Of a stretch of DNA of 64,000 nucleotides, positions 40,376 to 50,390 are shown piece after piece. This DNA is from Caulochytrium protostelioides (taxonomy: Eukaryota > Chytridiomycota > Caulochytriomycetes > Caulochytriales > Caulochytriaceae): the NCBI GenBank assembly GCA_003615045.1, contig ML014130.1, positions 117,700 through 181,699 on the forward strand. Direction: 5' to 3'. The notes beneath the pieces were generated by a model. That model had not been told where the DNA came from, searched no databases, and saw nothing but the letters and a program-made list of their open reading frames with translations. Both the position numbers and the translations under genes were made by a program. Each line of letters starts with the position of its first letter. Position 1 is the first letter of the stretch.

Positions 40376-40804
40376 GGCGATGATCGGCGGCGAGCGGAGC
40401 GTGACCGACTCTCCCACACGCTCACTCACTCCCGGACACCCACCTCCCGCCACCTGCCAACGAGCCAACCCACGCCGAGGCGCCACCGCGAAAGGGTCTC
40501 GCGCAAAGCGATCGAGCCGGGTAGGGGGAGCCGCTCAGCCGCCGCCGCGTCGCCGCCTCGCACGCGGGACGATCCACCGCACGCGTCTGGTGAGACATGC
40601 TATTCACCGATGAAAGGCGAGGGCGGCATGAGCCCGTCGTTCCGTGATTATGTTCTGCTTCCCGTCATCGCCCGCATCGCGCTCGCCGCGCTCGTGGGCA
40701 TGGCTACCATCGCCCTCGCCCCGGAGCGCCTGCCGCGCGCACCTGGAGGACGGAATGACGCCTGGAAGGCCGCGACCCCGACGGCCACGCCTCCGATCCG
40801 TCTT
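40376..40804. other. Region between the small ORF and LMBRD2, no confident gene
   Basis: The 3' flank of the LMBRD2-like gene plus sequence upstream of the small ORF. A plus-strand frame from 40610 encodes a hydrophobic stretch (LPVIARIALAALVGMATIAL) but runs antisense into the LMBRD2-like gene, and is not called. Confidence 0.35.
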
Positions 40805-41087
40805 TCAGATGTCGTCAAACATGTCCCGCGGCCGCTGGGACCGCGCCGGCGCCACCGACGGCATCACGGGACCCCGCGCGCCCGCCGCGCCGCTGCGCCC
40901 GCTCGCACCGCCCCCGAGGGCGCGCGGGCCAGGGCCCCGCGGCGACGCCAGCGGCGCCAGCGCGATCGACGCGCCGTCCTCGTCGTGGTTGCCGCCGGCG
41001 CCGCCGGTACCGTCGCCGTCGCCAGGATCGTCGTCATCGCGCGCCATCGGCGCCGAGCCGGCCAGCAAGCCGTCATGGTCGGCCGCC

Positions 41088-41138
<51 letters not shown>

Positions 41139-43255
41139 AGCCAGGCGCGCGGGCGGCGCCACGCGGCGGCCGCCGCGCCCGACAATGATGCCGCGGGCGC
41201 CGGGGACGCGGCGCGCGTCGACCCGAGGAGCGGCGCGTCGCTGGGCGCGGCCGGGTCGAGGCGGCTCGAGCGGAGCGCCGTCGGCGCCGCCGCGGGCGCC
41301 GGGCTGCGCGCCGACGGCTTCGCGAGCGGCGCGTCGCCCTGGAGGGCTTCCTGGAGCAGGCGGTCCTGCGCGCGGCGCGCGAGGAAGTCGGAGGCGGTCA
41401 CGCGGCTGTGCTTGCTGACGGCCGGACGGGATCGGCGCGAGCCCGCGGCGGCGGCGGTCGGCGAGCCGCCGCGCGGCCGGGCGGGATCGGCGTCGCCCGC
41501 GGTAGGCATCGCCCACTGGAGCGCCGACTGGCGGGTGGCCAGCACGCGCGCCTGCGCAAAGAGCGCTTTGCCCTCGGCGACCTGCGGGCCCTTCGTCTGG
41601 ACTTCCTCGTAAAGGCCGCGGGTCGAGCTGAACATGCGCGCAACGCGGGCGTCCAGGTTGAACGCAGTGATCACGGCGAGGATCAGGACGAGCAAGGGGA
41701 CCCACGTGTTGTAGCCGTTGCCAAAGAGAGGCGCGAGGTTCGCGGCCTTGCCCTGGTAGGTGACAAAGACGGAGTTGTCCATGTCGCCGACCATCTTGAG
41801 AAAGTTGTAGCAGAGCGGGAACGCCAGCTTGCACAGGTAGCCGCCGACCCAGAGCAGGGAGCCCTCGTCGGTATGGTGCTCCTTGAGCATCTCCCAGCTG
41901 TTGAAATAGTTGATCTTGAAGAGCGTCGTCCACGCGCTCGAGGTGAGAAAGACCATGAACAGCATCGACGTCGTCTGCAGCAGCGCATAGTTGGTCGTGC
42001 CATTGAGAATCAGGTTCGGGATACTCAGGCTGCCGCTCTCGATCTGGAACGTCGACTCAGACCACACGATCGCCACCGACATGACCGCCAGCAGCGTCGC
42101 TAAGCCCCGCACGAGCACCGGGCGCACCTGCACAAAGTAGTACCAGCAGACGGTCTCGGCCTGGCGCGAGTGGCGCAGCGTGTCCCACGCATTGAGCAGG
42201 CCGTCGATCCGCGGGTGCACGGGCCGGCGCGGGGTCGCGTACGCGGAGCACTCGAGGGCCAGACGCCGGCTCGCGTCTCCCCGCGCGAGCATGATGTCCT
42301 GCAGCGCGAACGCGTCGCGGCACAAGAAGTCCCATCGGGCGGACGCGCGGTCCTGGATCTTGAAGACCTGCTTGACGGTGGCGTGCAGGCTGCGCAGCAC
42401 GGGCTCGGTGATGACCTCCGGCATGCCCAGATCCTTGTCGTCGGCGATGACGCCGCGGCGCAGGGCGCCCGTGCCGGAGGCCGGGAGCTCCTCGAGGGCG
42501 AGCGGGCACTTGGCGATGAGCTTCTCGACCATGGGCCGCAGCGGCGAGTCGACGGGCACGCGGCGCGAGGCGACGGCGATCTTGCGGGCCACGACGTAGA
42601 TTTCGGACTCGGCGTCGAGGACGTCGCCCTTGACCTTCATGGCGCGATACTCCATGTACGCGAGGTTGCGGGCGGGATCGGCGGCGAACCAGACTTTGCG
42701 CGGGAGCTCGACGAGGCCGTGCCCGAGGCCGACGGTCGCCAGGAACAGACCCCACGCGTTGGCGGCGGCCATCACGAGCGCGAGCAGGTCGTCCTTCGTC
42801 TGGACCTTCAGCACGAACACCGCATACAGCAGGGCGGCCACGCCTCCCAGCGCCATGAGGCACCAGGTCCACGCCAGCGTCTGCAGCGAGCGGTAGAACC
42901 GCGGCCACAGCGCAAAGCACCCGCTCTGGATCCAATTGAGCGTGACCGGGATCACGACCCACGTCAGGCAGAACATGGTCCAGTACATGGCGCGCCAGAA
43001 GGTGAGGAGGAACCCCGGGTCCACATAGACCCATGGCTGCTCGCAGGGGTGCGCGGCGTCCGAACAGCTCGCATACAGCGTCGACGATAGGTCCACGGGC
43101 AGCATCAGGATCACCGAGAACGGGAAGTACCATGCCACGAAGGTCAGCAGCACGCCGTACCACGTGGCTTTGCGGTAGTCGCCCCAGTAGCTCATGACGC
43201 CGATGACGGCGCCCGCCAGGGCGACCATCCAGAACGCCACCAGCGCATACCCCAT
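40805..43255 (-). CDS. LMBR1-domain membrane protein, LMBRD2-like
   Basis: An 816-residue frame with an N-terminal membrane helix, then YWGDYRKATWYGVLLTFVAW and FSVILMLPVDLSSTLY, a clear match to the start of LMBRD2 (D..K.....L..WY..F.IVF.LPLDVSTT.Y). Further matches are ANAWGLFLATVGLGHGLVELP (human [22 protein letters not shown]), VWSESTFQIES, and an extreme C-terminus DMFDDI against DIFNDV. About nine transmembrane helices are expected. LMBRD2 family proteins are plasma-membrane or endomembrane proteins linked in animals to GPCR signalling; the fungal role is unknown. The cytosolic tail (~560-810) is disordered and includes a long Gly run encoded by (CCG)n on the plus strand. Confidence 0.85.
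41090..41139 (+). repeat. (CCG)n trinucleotide run
   Basis: A long, nearly pure CCG run. On the minus strand it encodes a polyglycine stretch in the LMBRD2-like protein tail. Confidence 0.9.
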
Positions 43256-44570
43256 GGCGGCAACGGCGGAACGGCGGAACGGCGGAAGCGGTGGGAGGTG
43301 CGGGTGTCGGGAAAGGGCAGGTCCCTCGGGGATGACCGCGTCACATCGCCGCGATCAGAGCATGCTGGGTGTCACCAATGCGGGTCTGGCCGAAGGAATC
43401 AACTATCAGCATGTCATAGCAGCACAACAGCAAGGACATGGTGTTGAACGATATGGGGAAGCTGGTGGGGTCATATACCAGCAAGGCGATCGTGAGCGGC
43501 TGCGCCCGCCGCCGTGATGCTTGCACCCGGTGCGGGGTCTCAAACGCTGCCGCCGCCGCTGCCGCCGAGTGCCGCCAAGTGCCGCCGAGTGCCGAGCGCC
43601 GATCTCGGTCGAAGCGCGAGCGTGACCATCGCCGCGCGACGGATCGGCTCCCATCGACGCCGGCGCCGCGACGTCCGCCAACTCCGACACCATCGACCAA
43701 TAAACACTGGCCATGGGCCATCGGTCGTCGCTCAAGGCCTATCGACCACTGATCATCACAAAGCGCCGCCCCTGAGTATATTTCCCGTCAACGATCGCTG
43801 TCGCCAATCAGCTCACGATGGTTCGCGAGGGCTGGCGCCCCACACAGTCGCCGAATCATCATGACACCCGCCGAGTATTTCCCCCGTCTTCCACGCTGGA
43901 AAACGTTGGATAAGCTTATCGGCCCCGGTGCGATTGATCGGAGCTGCCGTTTCGCGGCGGTCTGGTGATACCAACCCGTCGATGACGCCATGTTCAGGCG
44001 ATAGCCCGGGCAGATCGCCCCGGATTAACCATCATCGATGACAGATCATGGCTGCTGGCGACAGAGGCCATCGACTCATGTGTGCTTCAGCAGCCACATA
44101 TAAGCTGCGACCGAGCGCATGAATTCTCGGCCTAGGAACAGTGCGAAGCTTGTAGTCTCCGCTTCCGCAGAAGCGGAGATTCGGGCCGGTGGCAGATCCG
44201 CGGGTAACATGCGCTAGGAGGCCAAGGTCTCAGCATCGATCGAGCGGTGTGGCGCAGCGGTCCCGCGCCGGCCCACCTCCGAGCATTTATGGCCTTGCGC
44301 AGATGGCACTATAACCCCAACGGCCCCAACGATCCGTTCCATCACATAGCGCACCTTGACGACCCTGACGGTCCCGCCCGCTCACGGGCGATCGCTGCAG
44401 GAGCAGCGCGTGACCGTTCTTTCCATTCAGCCTCGTTGGGGCCCCTCCGTCCGCTCACGCCTGATATCAGCAAGAGCTCCGTGCGCGCACGCGTTCAGAC
44501 GACCACGCGTCGATCGTCTCCCTTCTCGCTCAAAGGGCGGCAACGCGACCTCCGAACCACGCTTCCCAGT
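43256..44570. other. Divergent region between LMBRD2-like and MCU
   Basis: About 1.3 kb with no recognised gene. A TATA-like ACATATAAG occurs at 44096-44104 and a strong inverted repeat at 44156-44179. The MCU frame is open upstream with an in-frame ATG at 44289, so part of this could be coding, but the added residues are not presequence-like. Confidence 0.45.
44156..44179 (+). promoter_or_regulatory. Perfect 9-bp hairpin upstream of MCU
   Basis: TCTCCGCTT and AAGCGGAGA flank a 6-nt loop, giving a perfect GC-rich stem about 390 nt before the MCU start and 50 nt after a TATA-like sequence. It could be a protein-binding palindrome or a 5' UTR stem-loop. Function is unknown. Confidence 0.4.
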
Positions 44571-45785
44571 ATGACGACGTGCTGCGTTGCGCGCGTGGCC
44601 CGGGCCAGCGGCTGGACCCCGCTCGCTGCCTACCGTCTGCCGTCGGCGATCCCGTCGCCATGGCCGCGGTCCGCCGGCTGCCGGCCAGGCGACCGCGCCT
44701 TCTCCTCGGCCTCGGCGTCCGCCGCGGAATCGAACCCGGCGGCGCCGCGGCTCACGGACGCCCAGATCCAGTACCACGGCACAACGCCCCTCTTCCGCGC
44801 ACGGTTCGCCGCGCCGGCCGGCGCCACCAGCGCGACGCGGGAGATCGTCTTCCAGCTCGACGCGGCGCGGCCGCTCGCGTACTTTGCCGCGCAGCTGCTC
44901 GACGAGGACGCGGGCATCCGCCACGTCGCGGCACGCGTCGCCGATCCTGATGTGATCCACCGGGATCCCGCTGCTGCGGCTGCTGCTGCAGCTTCGGCGA
45001 CGGCGGCAACGACGGATGCTTCAGAGGCTTCAGAGGCACTGCCATCGCCGTCACCATCACCATCGCCAACGCCGTCGCGCGTGATGGTCTGGTCGCAGTC
45101 GACGCCGGTGAAGGACATCCTGCAAGGCGCCCTGCCCACCGGCCGTCTGCAGCTCCAGGTCACCGTGGACGACGGCCCTGCCGCGACGCCGGCGACCGAG
45201 CTGGTGGACGTGCGGCTGCCCACCGAGGCGGAGCGCTTGCGGCTGCCGCAGACCGCGCTCGCTGAGGTGCAGGCCGCGCTCGTCCCACTCGAGCAGGAGA
45301 AGGCCCGCTGGGACCGGTATGCGGCGCGCCGCGCCAACATGCTGGCGTGGGCGGGCCTCGGCGCCCTCTCGGCCCAGTGGGGCATCATGTACTACCTCGT
45401 CTATCAGGTCTGGTCCTGGGACGTCATGGAGCCCGTCTCCTACTTCATTGGCGCCGGCACCGGCATCCTCGCGTACATGTTCTACCTCTCGACCTCGAAG
45501 GAGTACTCGTACGAGACCCTGAACGACATCACGATCAGCAAACACCGCCTTGACCTGTACACGCGGCATCGCTTCGACTTTCCGCACTACGCCCAACTGA
45601 AGCAGCGCGAGCAGCGCCTCGAGCAGTGGATTGAGCGCATCCGCCAGGACTACACGCCTACCGTGGCCGAGCCCGTGCTGCTGACGGACGCCGATCTTGC
45701 CGCGGTGACCGCCGAGGGCCACGCTGCCCTGGATGACCTCAGTGCCACCTTCACGGCCCCGAGCGCGGCTGCGAAGGCCGCCTAG
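44571..45785 (+). CDS. MCU: Mitochondrial calcium uniporter pore subunit
   Basis: From the ATG at 44571 the protein has 404 residues, a normal MCU length. The start is Arg/Ala/Ser-rich with an RAFSSASAS stretch near residue 50, typical of a mitochondrial presequence. A coiled-coil (RLPQTALAEVQAALVPLEQE) precedes TM1 (MLAWAGLGALSAQWGIMYYL). Then comes the pore signature WDVMEPVSYF at 283-292, with the D284/E287 pair that forms the Ca2+ selectivity filter in MCU (usual WDIMEP). TM2 and a second coiled-coil follow (YAQLKQREQRLEQWI). The protein forms the inner-membrane channel for electrogenic Ca2+ uptake. An upstream in-frame ATG at 44289 is less likely. It is convergent with the DUF1640 gene, 141 nt between stops. 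Confidence 0.88.
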   Translation: MTTCCVARVARASGWTPLAAYRLPSAIPSPWPRSAGCRPGDRAFSSASASAAESNPAAPRLTDAQIQYHGTTPLFRARFAAPAGATSATREIVFQLDAARPLAYFAAQLLDEDAGIRHVAARVADPDVIHRDPAAAAAAAASATAATTDASEASEALPSPSPSPSPTPSRVMVWSQSTPVKDILQGALPTGRLQLQVTVDDGPAATPATELVDVRLPTEAERLRLPQTALAEVQAALVPLEQEKARWDRYAARRANMLAWAGLGALSAQWGIMYYLVYQVWSWDVMEPVSYFIGAGTGILAYMFYLSTSKEYSYETLNDITISKHRLDLYTRHRFDFPHYAQLKQREQRLEQWIERIRQDYTPTVAEPVLLTDADLAAVTAEGHAALDDLSATFTAPSAAAKAA

Positions 45786-45926
45786 ACGCCGTGACGCCGC
45801 GACGCCGACGCGCCGATTGGCGCCCACGGGCGGTCGATGCGACATCCCCAAATATCAAAATCCATATCTCATCCGATGTTTTATGATGAGGACTCGTAGG
45901 CATCGCTAGGAGCGTCAGGCGCCTCT

Positions 45927-46937
45927 CTAGCCCTGGAGCAGCGTTTCATAGGCCCCTTGCCCGTCGTCAGGACCCCGGCCATGGGAAGCTGTCGCGCCGT
46001 GGCCTGCCGCGGCCGCCGGGACCCCGCCAGCACCGGCGGCCGGCAGCGTGCCTGCGGCGGCGGGGTCCGCGGGCCGGCCGTTCGCAGGCGTACCCGCTGC
46101 GGGGCTGCCGGCCGCGCCGGACGCCGCAGGGTGGCCGTTCGGCCCCGGCGTCGCCGGGGCGGCGGCGGGACGGAATGGGTGCGGGAAGGCGCCGAGGGGC
46201 GCGACGAGGCCGCCGGCGGCGGGCGGCGGCTTGGGCGGCGGCGGGAGCAGCAGCTCGACGGCGAGCACCAACGCCAGCGTGCCGAGCGCGACGTAGACGA
46301 CCTGCGCGATGCTCGCGACCTTCATCGTCTCGACGCGGGCGCGGAGGCCGCTGAGGCGGACCGCGAGGCGGTGCCGCGCTTCCTGGATCGCGAGGTCGGT
46401 GCCGGCGGCGGCCTCGCGGCCCTCGGCGCGCGCGTGGTTGAGGTCCATGCTGACGTCCGCCTTGAGCGACGACGCCATGTCGGCGAACTGCGTGCGCAGG
46501 GTTTCGAGGGCGCGCGCGGTATGCTCCGCCTCGGCCTTGAGGCTCGCCGTCTCGCTGCGCCGCAGGAGCGCCAGCTCGTCACGGAACTCCTGGAGCCGCG
46601 CTTTCGCGAGGTACGTCTCGTTCTCATGGGCGGCTTTCGTCAGCATCGTGCTGCGCAGCCGCGCCAGGCTGTCGACCAGGAGCGCGTTGACGGTGCGCAT
46701 GATGGCGACCGCCTGGCCGCGGCGGAAGCCCTGCGACTCGAGGTGCCGCACGAGCTTGTACGTGTCGAACGAGAAGCCCTGCTGCATCGTCCGGTACGCG
46801 CGGTGCGAGGGCCCCCGGTGCGCCGCGCTCAGCGACACCGGCGTCGCCGGCCGCGGCTGGGGCGGTGTCGATGCGGCCAGCGGCTGTGCGGCGGCTGCTG
46901 CCCTCGTCGCGGCCGATGGGCTCGGTTCGGAAGCATA

Positions 46938-46992
<55 letters not shown>

Positions 46993-47336
46993 CAAGGCGA
47001 CGTGAACGGCGACGTCGGATCGCGCGGCGGCGACGGGTGCAGTGAGCGGCAGAGCGGCGCCCGCGGCGGCGAAACGGCTGCCGCCGGCGTCAGGACGGCG
47101 AGCGTCTCCAAGCGCGGCGCGGGAGTCGCCTGCCATGGCGTATGCCGCCGCGGCGACGTGGCGGACGACGGGAGACGCGCAGCGGACAGCCGTCTTGCCC
47201 GCACCGCAGTGACGGGAAGGCCGTCACACACGCCGCATGGCACGGCGATCGGGCGGCAGGACAGGGTGGGAGAGGACGGCCTGGACGGCGCCAGAGCGCG
47301 GGCCATGGCCGCCTGCCATCGGGGTGGCCCAAGCAT
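45927..47336 (-). CDS. DUF1640 / MCUR1-CCDC90 family mitochondrial coiled-coil protein
   Basis: A 469-residue frame. The N-terminal ~185 residues are Arg/Ser/Pro-rich, fit a mitochondrial presequence plus linker, and include a polyserine run. The conserved domain spans ~190-370. It opens FSFDTYKLVRHLESQGFRRG, like the FDTxxLVxxLExxGF start of CCDC90B, MCUR1 and yeast Fmp32. A long coiled-coil follows (LALLRRSETASLKAEAEH, SLKADVSMDLNHARAEGRE) and then one transmembrane helix (AQVVYVALGTLALVLAVELL). In animals MCUR1 is reported to support uniporter activity and complex IV assembly, and Fmp32 is linked to complex IV. Unlike these, which end at the membrane helix, this protein has ~100 extra Pro/Ala/Gly residues. 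A second in-frame Met at residue 11 is possible. Confidence 0.85.
46940..46992 (+). repeat. (GAC)n run encoding polyserine
   Basis: About 17 pure GAC repeats. On the minus strand the DUF1640 gene reads them as TCG, giving polyserine in the linker after the presequence. Confidence 0.9.
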
Positions 47337-48130
47337 GGTTGGCGGTGTGGAGGCTGATCACGCACGCCGGGGCCACCAGGGGATGCGACGCGTCGGAGAT
47401 GGCGTGAGGTGCGACGCGGGCATCGCCGGGGGGGTCTGCAGGCAACCAGCAATGGCGAAGGCGGCTAGGTGGCAGCGTATCAGGTGGTATCCGGTGGATT
47501 GGTGCGTTGAGGACCAGAGCACTCTGACGAGGAGAGGTGGGAGACGGTGATACGTGCTTCGTTTCACGTCTTTGCCATGCTGATGGCGTATGATGCTGGT
47601 GATTTGTTGGAAGCGCTCGATGTGGAGATCTGTTGACGCGCGTTGGCATGGGGATGGGCGATCCGCCGCTGGCTCGGGCGGGACGGGCCCGTATGGGCTC
47701 CTCCTCCCTTGCGAAGGCGCGTGCCAGCGCCCCCGATGCCACGCCGTGCCGATTCGTCGCTCACCGGGGGCGCATGACTCACCGGCCCTCGCGGCGATGC
47801 GCTCCGTCGCGTGGTGGCACATGTCTGTCTGGGCAGAGGTATAGTCGGAGAAGTCCGATGCGGACTCCGTGCAGACGCATGATGCCGACGTCTCGATGAC
47901 GAATGGTTGGGCCATCACGGTCGGCGTCGCTTGGCGCTTCGGAACAGGAATGCTCGTATGCGTCCAGGCATCGATCCCCGCGCTGTGGCGAAGCAGGGCC
48001 CATCGGGGTGGCCCGCGCTGAGCCATGCGCGCTATCCGAAGAGCTTCGTCCCGTGACATTCGGTTGCATCGCCGGTTCGCCTCTCGAAAGCGCCGCTTCG
48101 TCGGCGGCTTAAGCCGGTCGCTTTGTCTTG
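47337..48130. other. Region upstream of the DUF1640 gene with a possible small exon
   Basis: This contains the DUF1640 promoter. A minus-strand ATG at 47915 opens MAQPFVIETSASCVCTESAS, continues with coding-like codons for ~44 residues, and reaches a GTGAGT donor-like site near 47783. The downstream exon could not be placed, so no gene is called. Confidence 0.35.
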
Positions 48131-48481
48131 TTAGTCGTTGAATGCCGAGGCGGCTTGTCTCTTGCTGGTCTTGCGCTTGCTGGGCCGAGCCACGCGCGGT
48201 CGCTTGGCAGGCGGCGTCTCGAAGGAATCGAAGCGGCGCTCGCTCAGCGGCGCTGCCTGCGGCGGCCGAGAGCGGGCCCCTGGTAACGACGCTAACGCGT
48301 GAGCGCCGCGCCAGGACTCGAGGCCGCACACCCGGGCCGTCGCCGGGCCGGGCGCCGCGCACGCCGGGACGACGGGAAGGGACGCTGCCGGGCCGACCTG
48401 CAAGTCCATCATGCCATGAGCAGGCCATGTGTTTCGCTCGCGCGCGGATGGCGACGCGCCGTGGCGCTGGAGTCTCGCCAT
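48131..48481 (-). CDS. Small basic protein, 116 residues, unknown
   Basis: An ATG-started frame with strong G/C third positions, especially in the last 40 codons. It ends SERRFDSFETPPAKRPRVAR followed by PSKRKTSKRQAASAFND. The end has two clustered basic stretches (AKRPR, KRKTSKR) suggestive of a nuclear localisation signal. No family is recognised. It lies 197 nt from and divergent to the succinyl-CoA ligase gene. An overlapping longer minus frame (47358-48638) has poorer codon use and is not preferred. Confidence 0.4.
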   Translation of the reverse strand: MARLQRHGASPSARERNTWPAHGMMDLQVGPAASLPVVPACAAPGPATARVCGLESWRGAHALASLPGARSRPPQAAPLSERRFDSFETPPAKRPRVARPSKRKTSKRQAASAFND

Positions 48482-48678
48482 TGCCGCGTCGCGCGGCCGC
48501 GCAGACGACTCGCTGGTGCGGCCGACGACGCGCGCTCATGTCCGGAGGTCGCCCGTGCTTCGCTGCTTCGCTGACCGCTGCTTCGCCTCGCTGCTCTGGC
48601 CCTTCGTGCCCCGTCGACGCGCTTCCCCTCCTCTTCACCGTACCGCCGCTGTCCTCGCCTTCTCACCATCCCGCCACC

Positions 48679-50117
48679 ATGCTCCGTCTTGGTCTCCGCC
48701 AGGCCGCCGCTGCGCGTGGTAACGTTGGTCCCCCCCCAGGCGAGCGCCATCGCGCATGAAACGCGGCTCTTCCCGATGGCGGGCTGCTCCAGCAACGGCC
48801 GACGGGCTGCATCGCCCTATCGTCTGACCGTCGTGTCGCTGGGAGATGCGATGCGATGCGATGCGATGCGATGCGATGCGGTGCGATGCGGCTTCATCGG
48901 AAGATGCCGATTGGAATGCTCGTCGTATGCCTTGTGGGCCCGTCCAGGGCTCGACGCCGCCTGAGCCGCCCCACTGGGCTTCCCCCTCGCGAACTCGCGG
49001 ACTCACCCTCATGACTCTCTTTTTCTTCTTTGGTCTTGCCGCCCCCGCCCATCGGATCGGCAACGTATCTGACATCTGCATCGGGTGATGCGCTCTCACC
49101 TGATCCCATGATCGTCGGGTATGGTTCACAATGATCGATGGTTGATCGCGCTCCACAGCCACTCGCACGTTTGCGACATCGACGGCCCGCCATGGCGGGT
49201 ACAGCAGCACCGCGCTGAACATGAACATCGGCAAGGACACGAAGGTCATCTGCCAGGGCTTCACGGGCAAGCAGGGCACCTTCCACTCCGAGCAGGCGAT
49301 CGCCTACGGCACGCAGATGGTCGGCGGCGTCTCGCCCAAGAAGGCCGGCCAGCAGCACCTCGGCCTGCCCGTGTTCGGCTCGGTCGCCGAGGCCCGCCAG
49401 CAGACGGGCGCCGACGCTTCCGTGATCTACGTGCCGCCGCCGGGCGCCGCCGCGGCCATCCTGGAGGCCATCGAAGCCGAGGTCCCGCTCGTCGTGGCCA
49501 TCACGGAGGGCATCCCGCAGCACGACATGGTCCGCGTGACCCAGGCGCTCCAGACCCAGAGCAAGACCCGTCTCATCGGGCCCAACTGCCCCGGTATCAT
49601 CCGCCCCGGCGCGTGCAAGATCGGCATCATGCCCGGCCACGTGCACACCCCCGGTACGATCGGCATCGTGTCCCGCTCGGGCACCCTCACCTACGAGGCC
49701 GTCAACCAGACCACCCAGGCGGGCCTCGGCCAGAGCCTCTGCATCGGCATCGGCGGCGACCCCTTCAACGGCACCAACTTCGTCGACTGCCTCAAGCTCT
49801 TCCTCGCCGACGAGGGCACCGAGGGCATCGTGCTCATCGGCGAGATCGGCGGGTCGGCCGAGGAGGAGGCCGCCGAGTACCTGATCCAGCACAACCTGAC
49901 GCGCCAGAACCCGAAGCCCGTCGTGTCCTTCATTGCGGGCCGCACCGCGCCGCCGGGTCGCCGCATGGGCCACGCCGGCGCCATCGTTGCCGGCGGCAAG
50001 GGCAAGGCTGAGGACAAGGTCGCCGCGCTCGAGCGCGCCGGTGTCCTCGTCTCCCCGTCGCCGGCCCAGCTCGGCGCCTACATGCTCCGCGCCATGCAGG
50101 CCAGCGGCAAGGCCTAA
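48679..50117 (+). CDS. SUCLG1: Succinyl-CoA ligase alpha subunit, mitochondrial (two exons)
   Basis: CDS = 48679-48718 joined to 49159-50117, 332 residues. Exon 1 encodes 13 residues ([13 protein letters not shown]) of the mitochondrial presequence. Exon 2 continues [20 protein letters not shown] and then the mature protein from [20 protein letters not shown]. The CoA-binding Rossmann part has [39 protein letters not shown] and [15 protein letters not shown] follow. The phosphohistidine motif [12 protein letters not shown] has the active His near residue 285. With the beta subunit it interconverts succinyl-CoA and succinate with NTP formation in the TCA cycle in the matrix. The in-frame ATG at 49221 would drop the presequence, so the spliced start is preferred. 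Downstream is the convergent GLDC gene, 219 nt away. Confidence 0.92.
48719..49158 (+). other. Intron in the SUCLG1 presequence
   Basis: A 440-nt phase-1 intron with a GTAACG donor and CTCCACAG acceptor. Joining makes a continuous Arg/Ala/Ser-rich presequence. It contains a GATGC tandem repeat at 48845-48890. Two shorter introns with a middle exon cannot be excluded, but are not required. Confidence 0.65.
48845..48890 (+). repeat. GATGC pentanucleotide tandem repeat
   Basis: Seven perfect GATGC units followed by one degenerate (GGTGC) and one further GATGC, wholly inside the SUCLG1 intron. Confidence 0.85.
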
Positions 50118-50336
50118 ATCGCCACGTCCTCCTCCATGCTGATGCTAAGGGTGATGCTGATGCGGTCCTGACCGTTCTCGAAATCAACCGACGCCCGCCT
50201 TGCTGGTCCCCTCTATGCTGACCTTTCCCGCTTTCATGGCTTCTCCCTCACCCTCTTTTTTTTTGCCGTGATGTGGTTGTTATACAGATCAGCGCCTTTA
50301 TTTATCTGGTATCTCGAGACTCTTGTCGGATCCTGC

Positions 50337-50355
50337 TTAAGCTTTGGCGTCGATG

Positions 50356-50390
<35 letters not shown>

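Noticed and set aside
40610-41188. Plus-strand frame with a hydrophobic stretch running into the LMBRD2-like gene
   Set aside because: It becomes the antisense of a supported coding region and of the CCG repeat; no family recognised.
47358-48638. 426-codon minus-strand frame upstream of the DUF1640 gene
   Set aside because: Spans AT-richer sequence and overlaps a shorter frame with better codon use; no motif.
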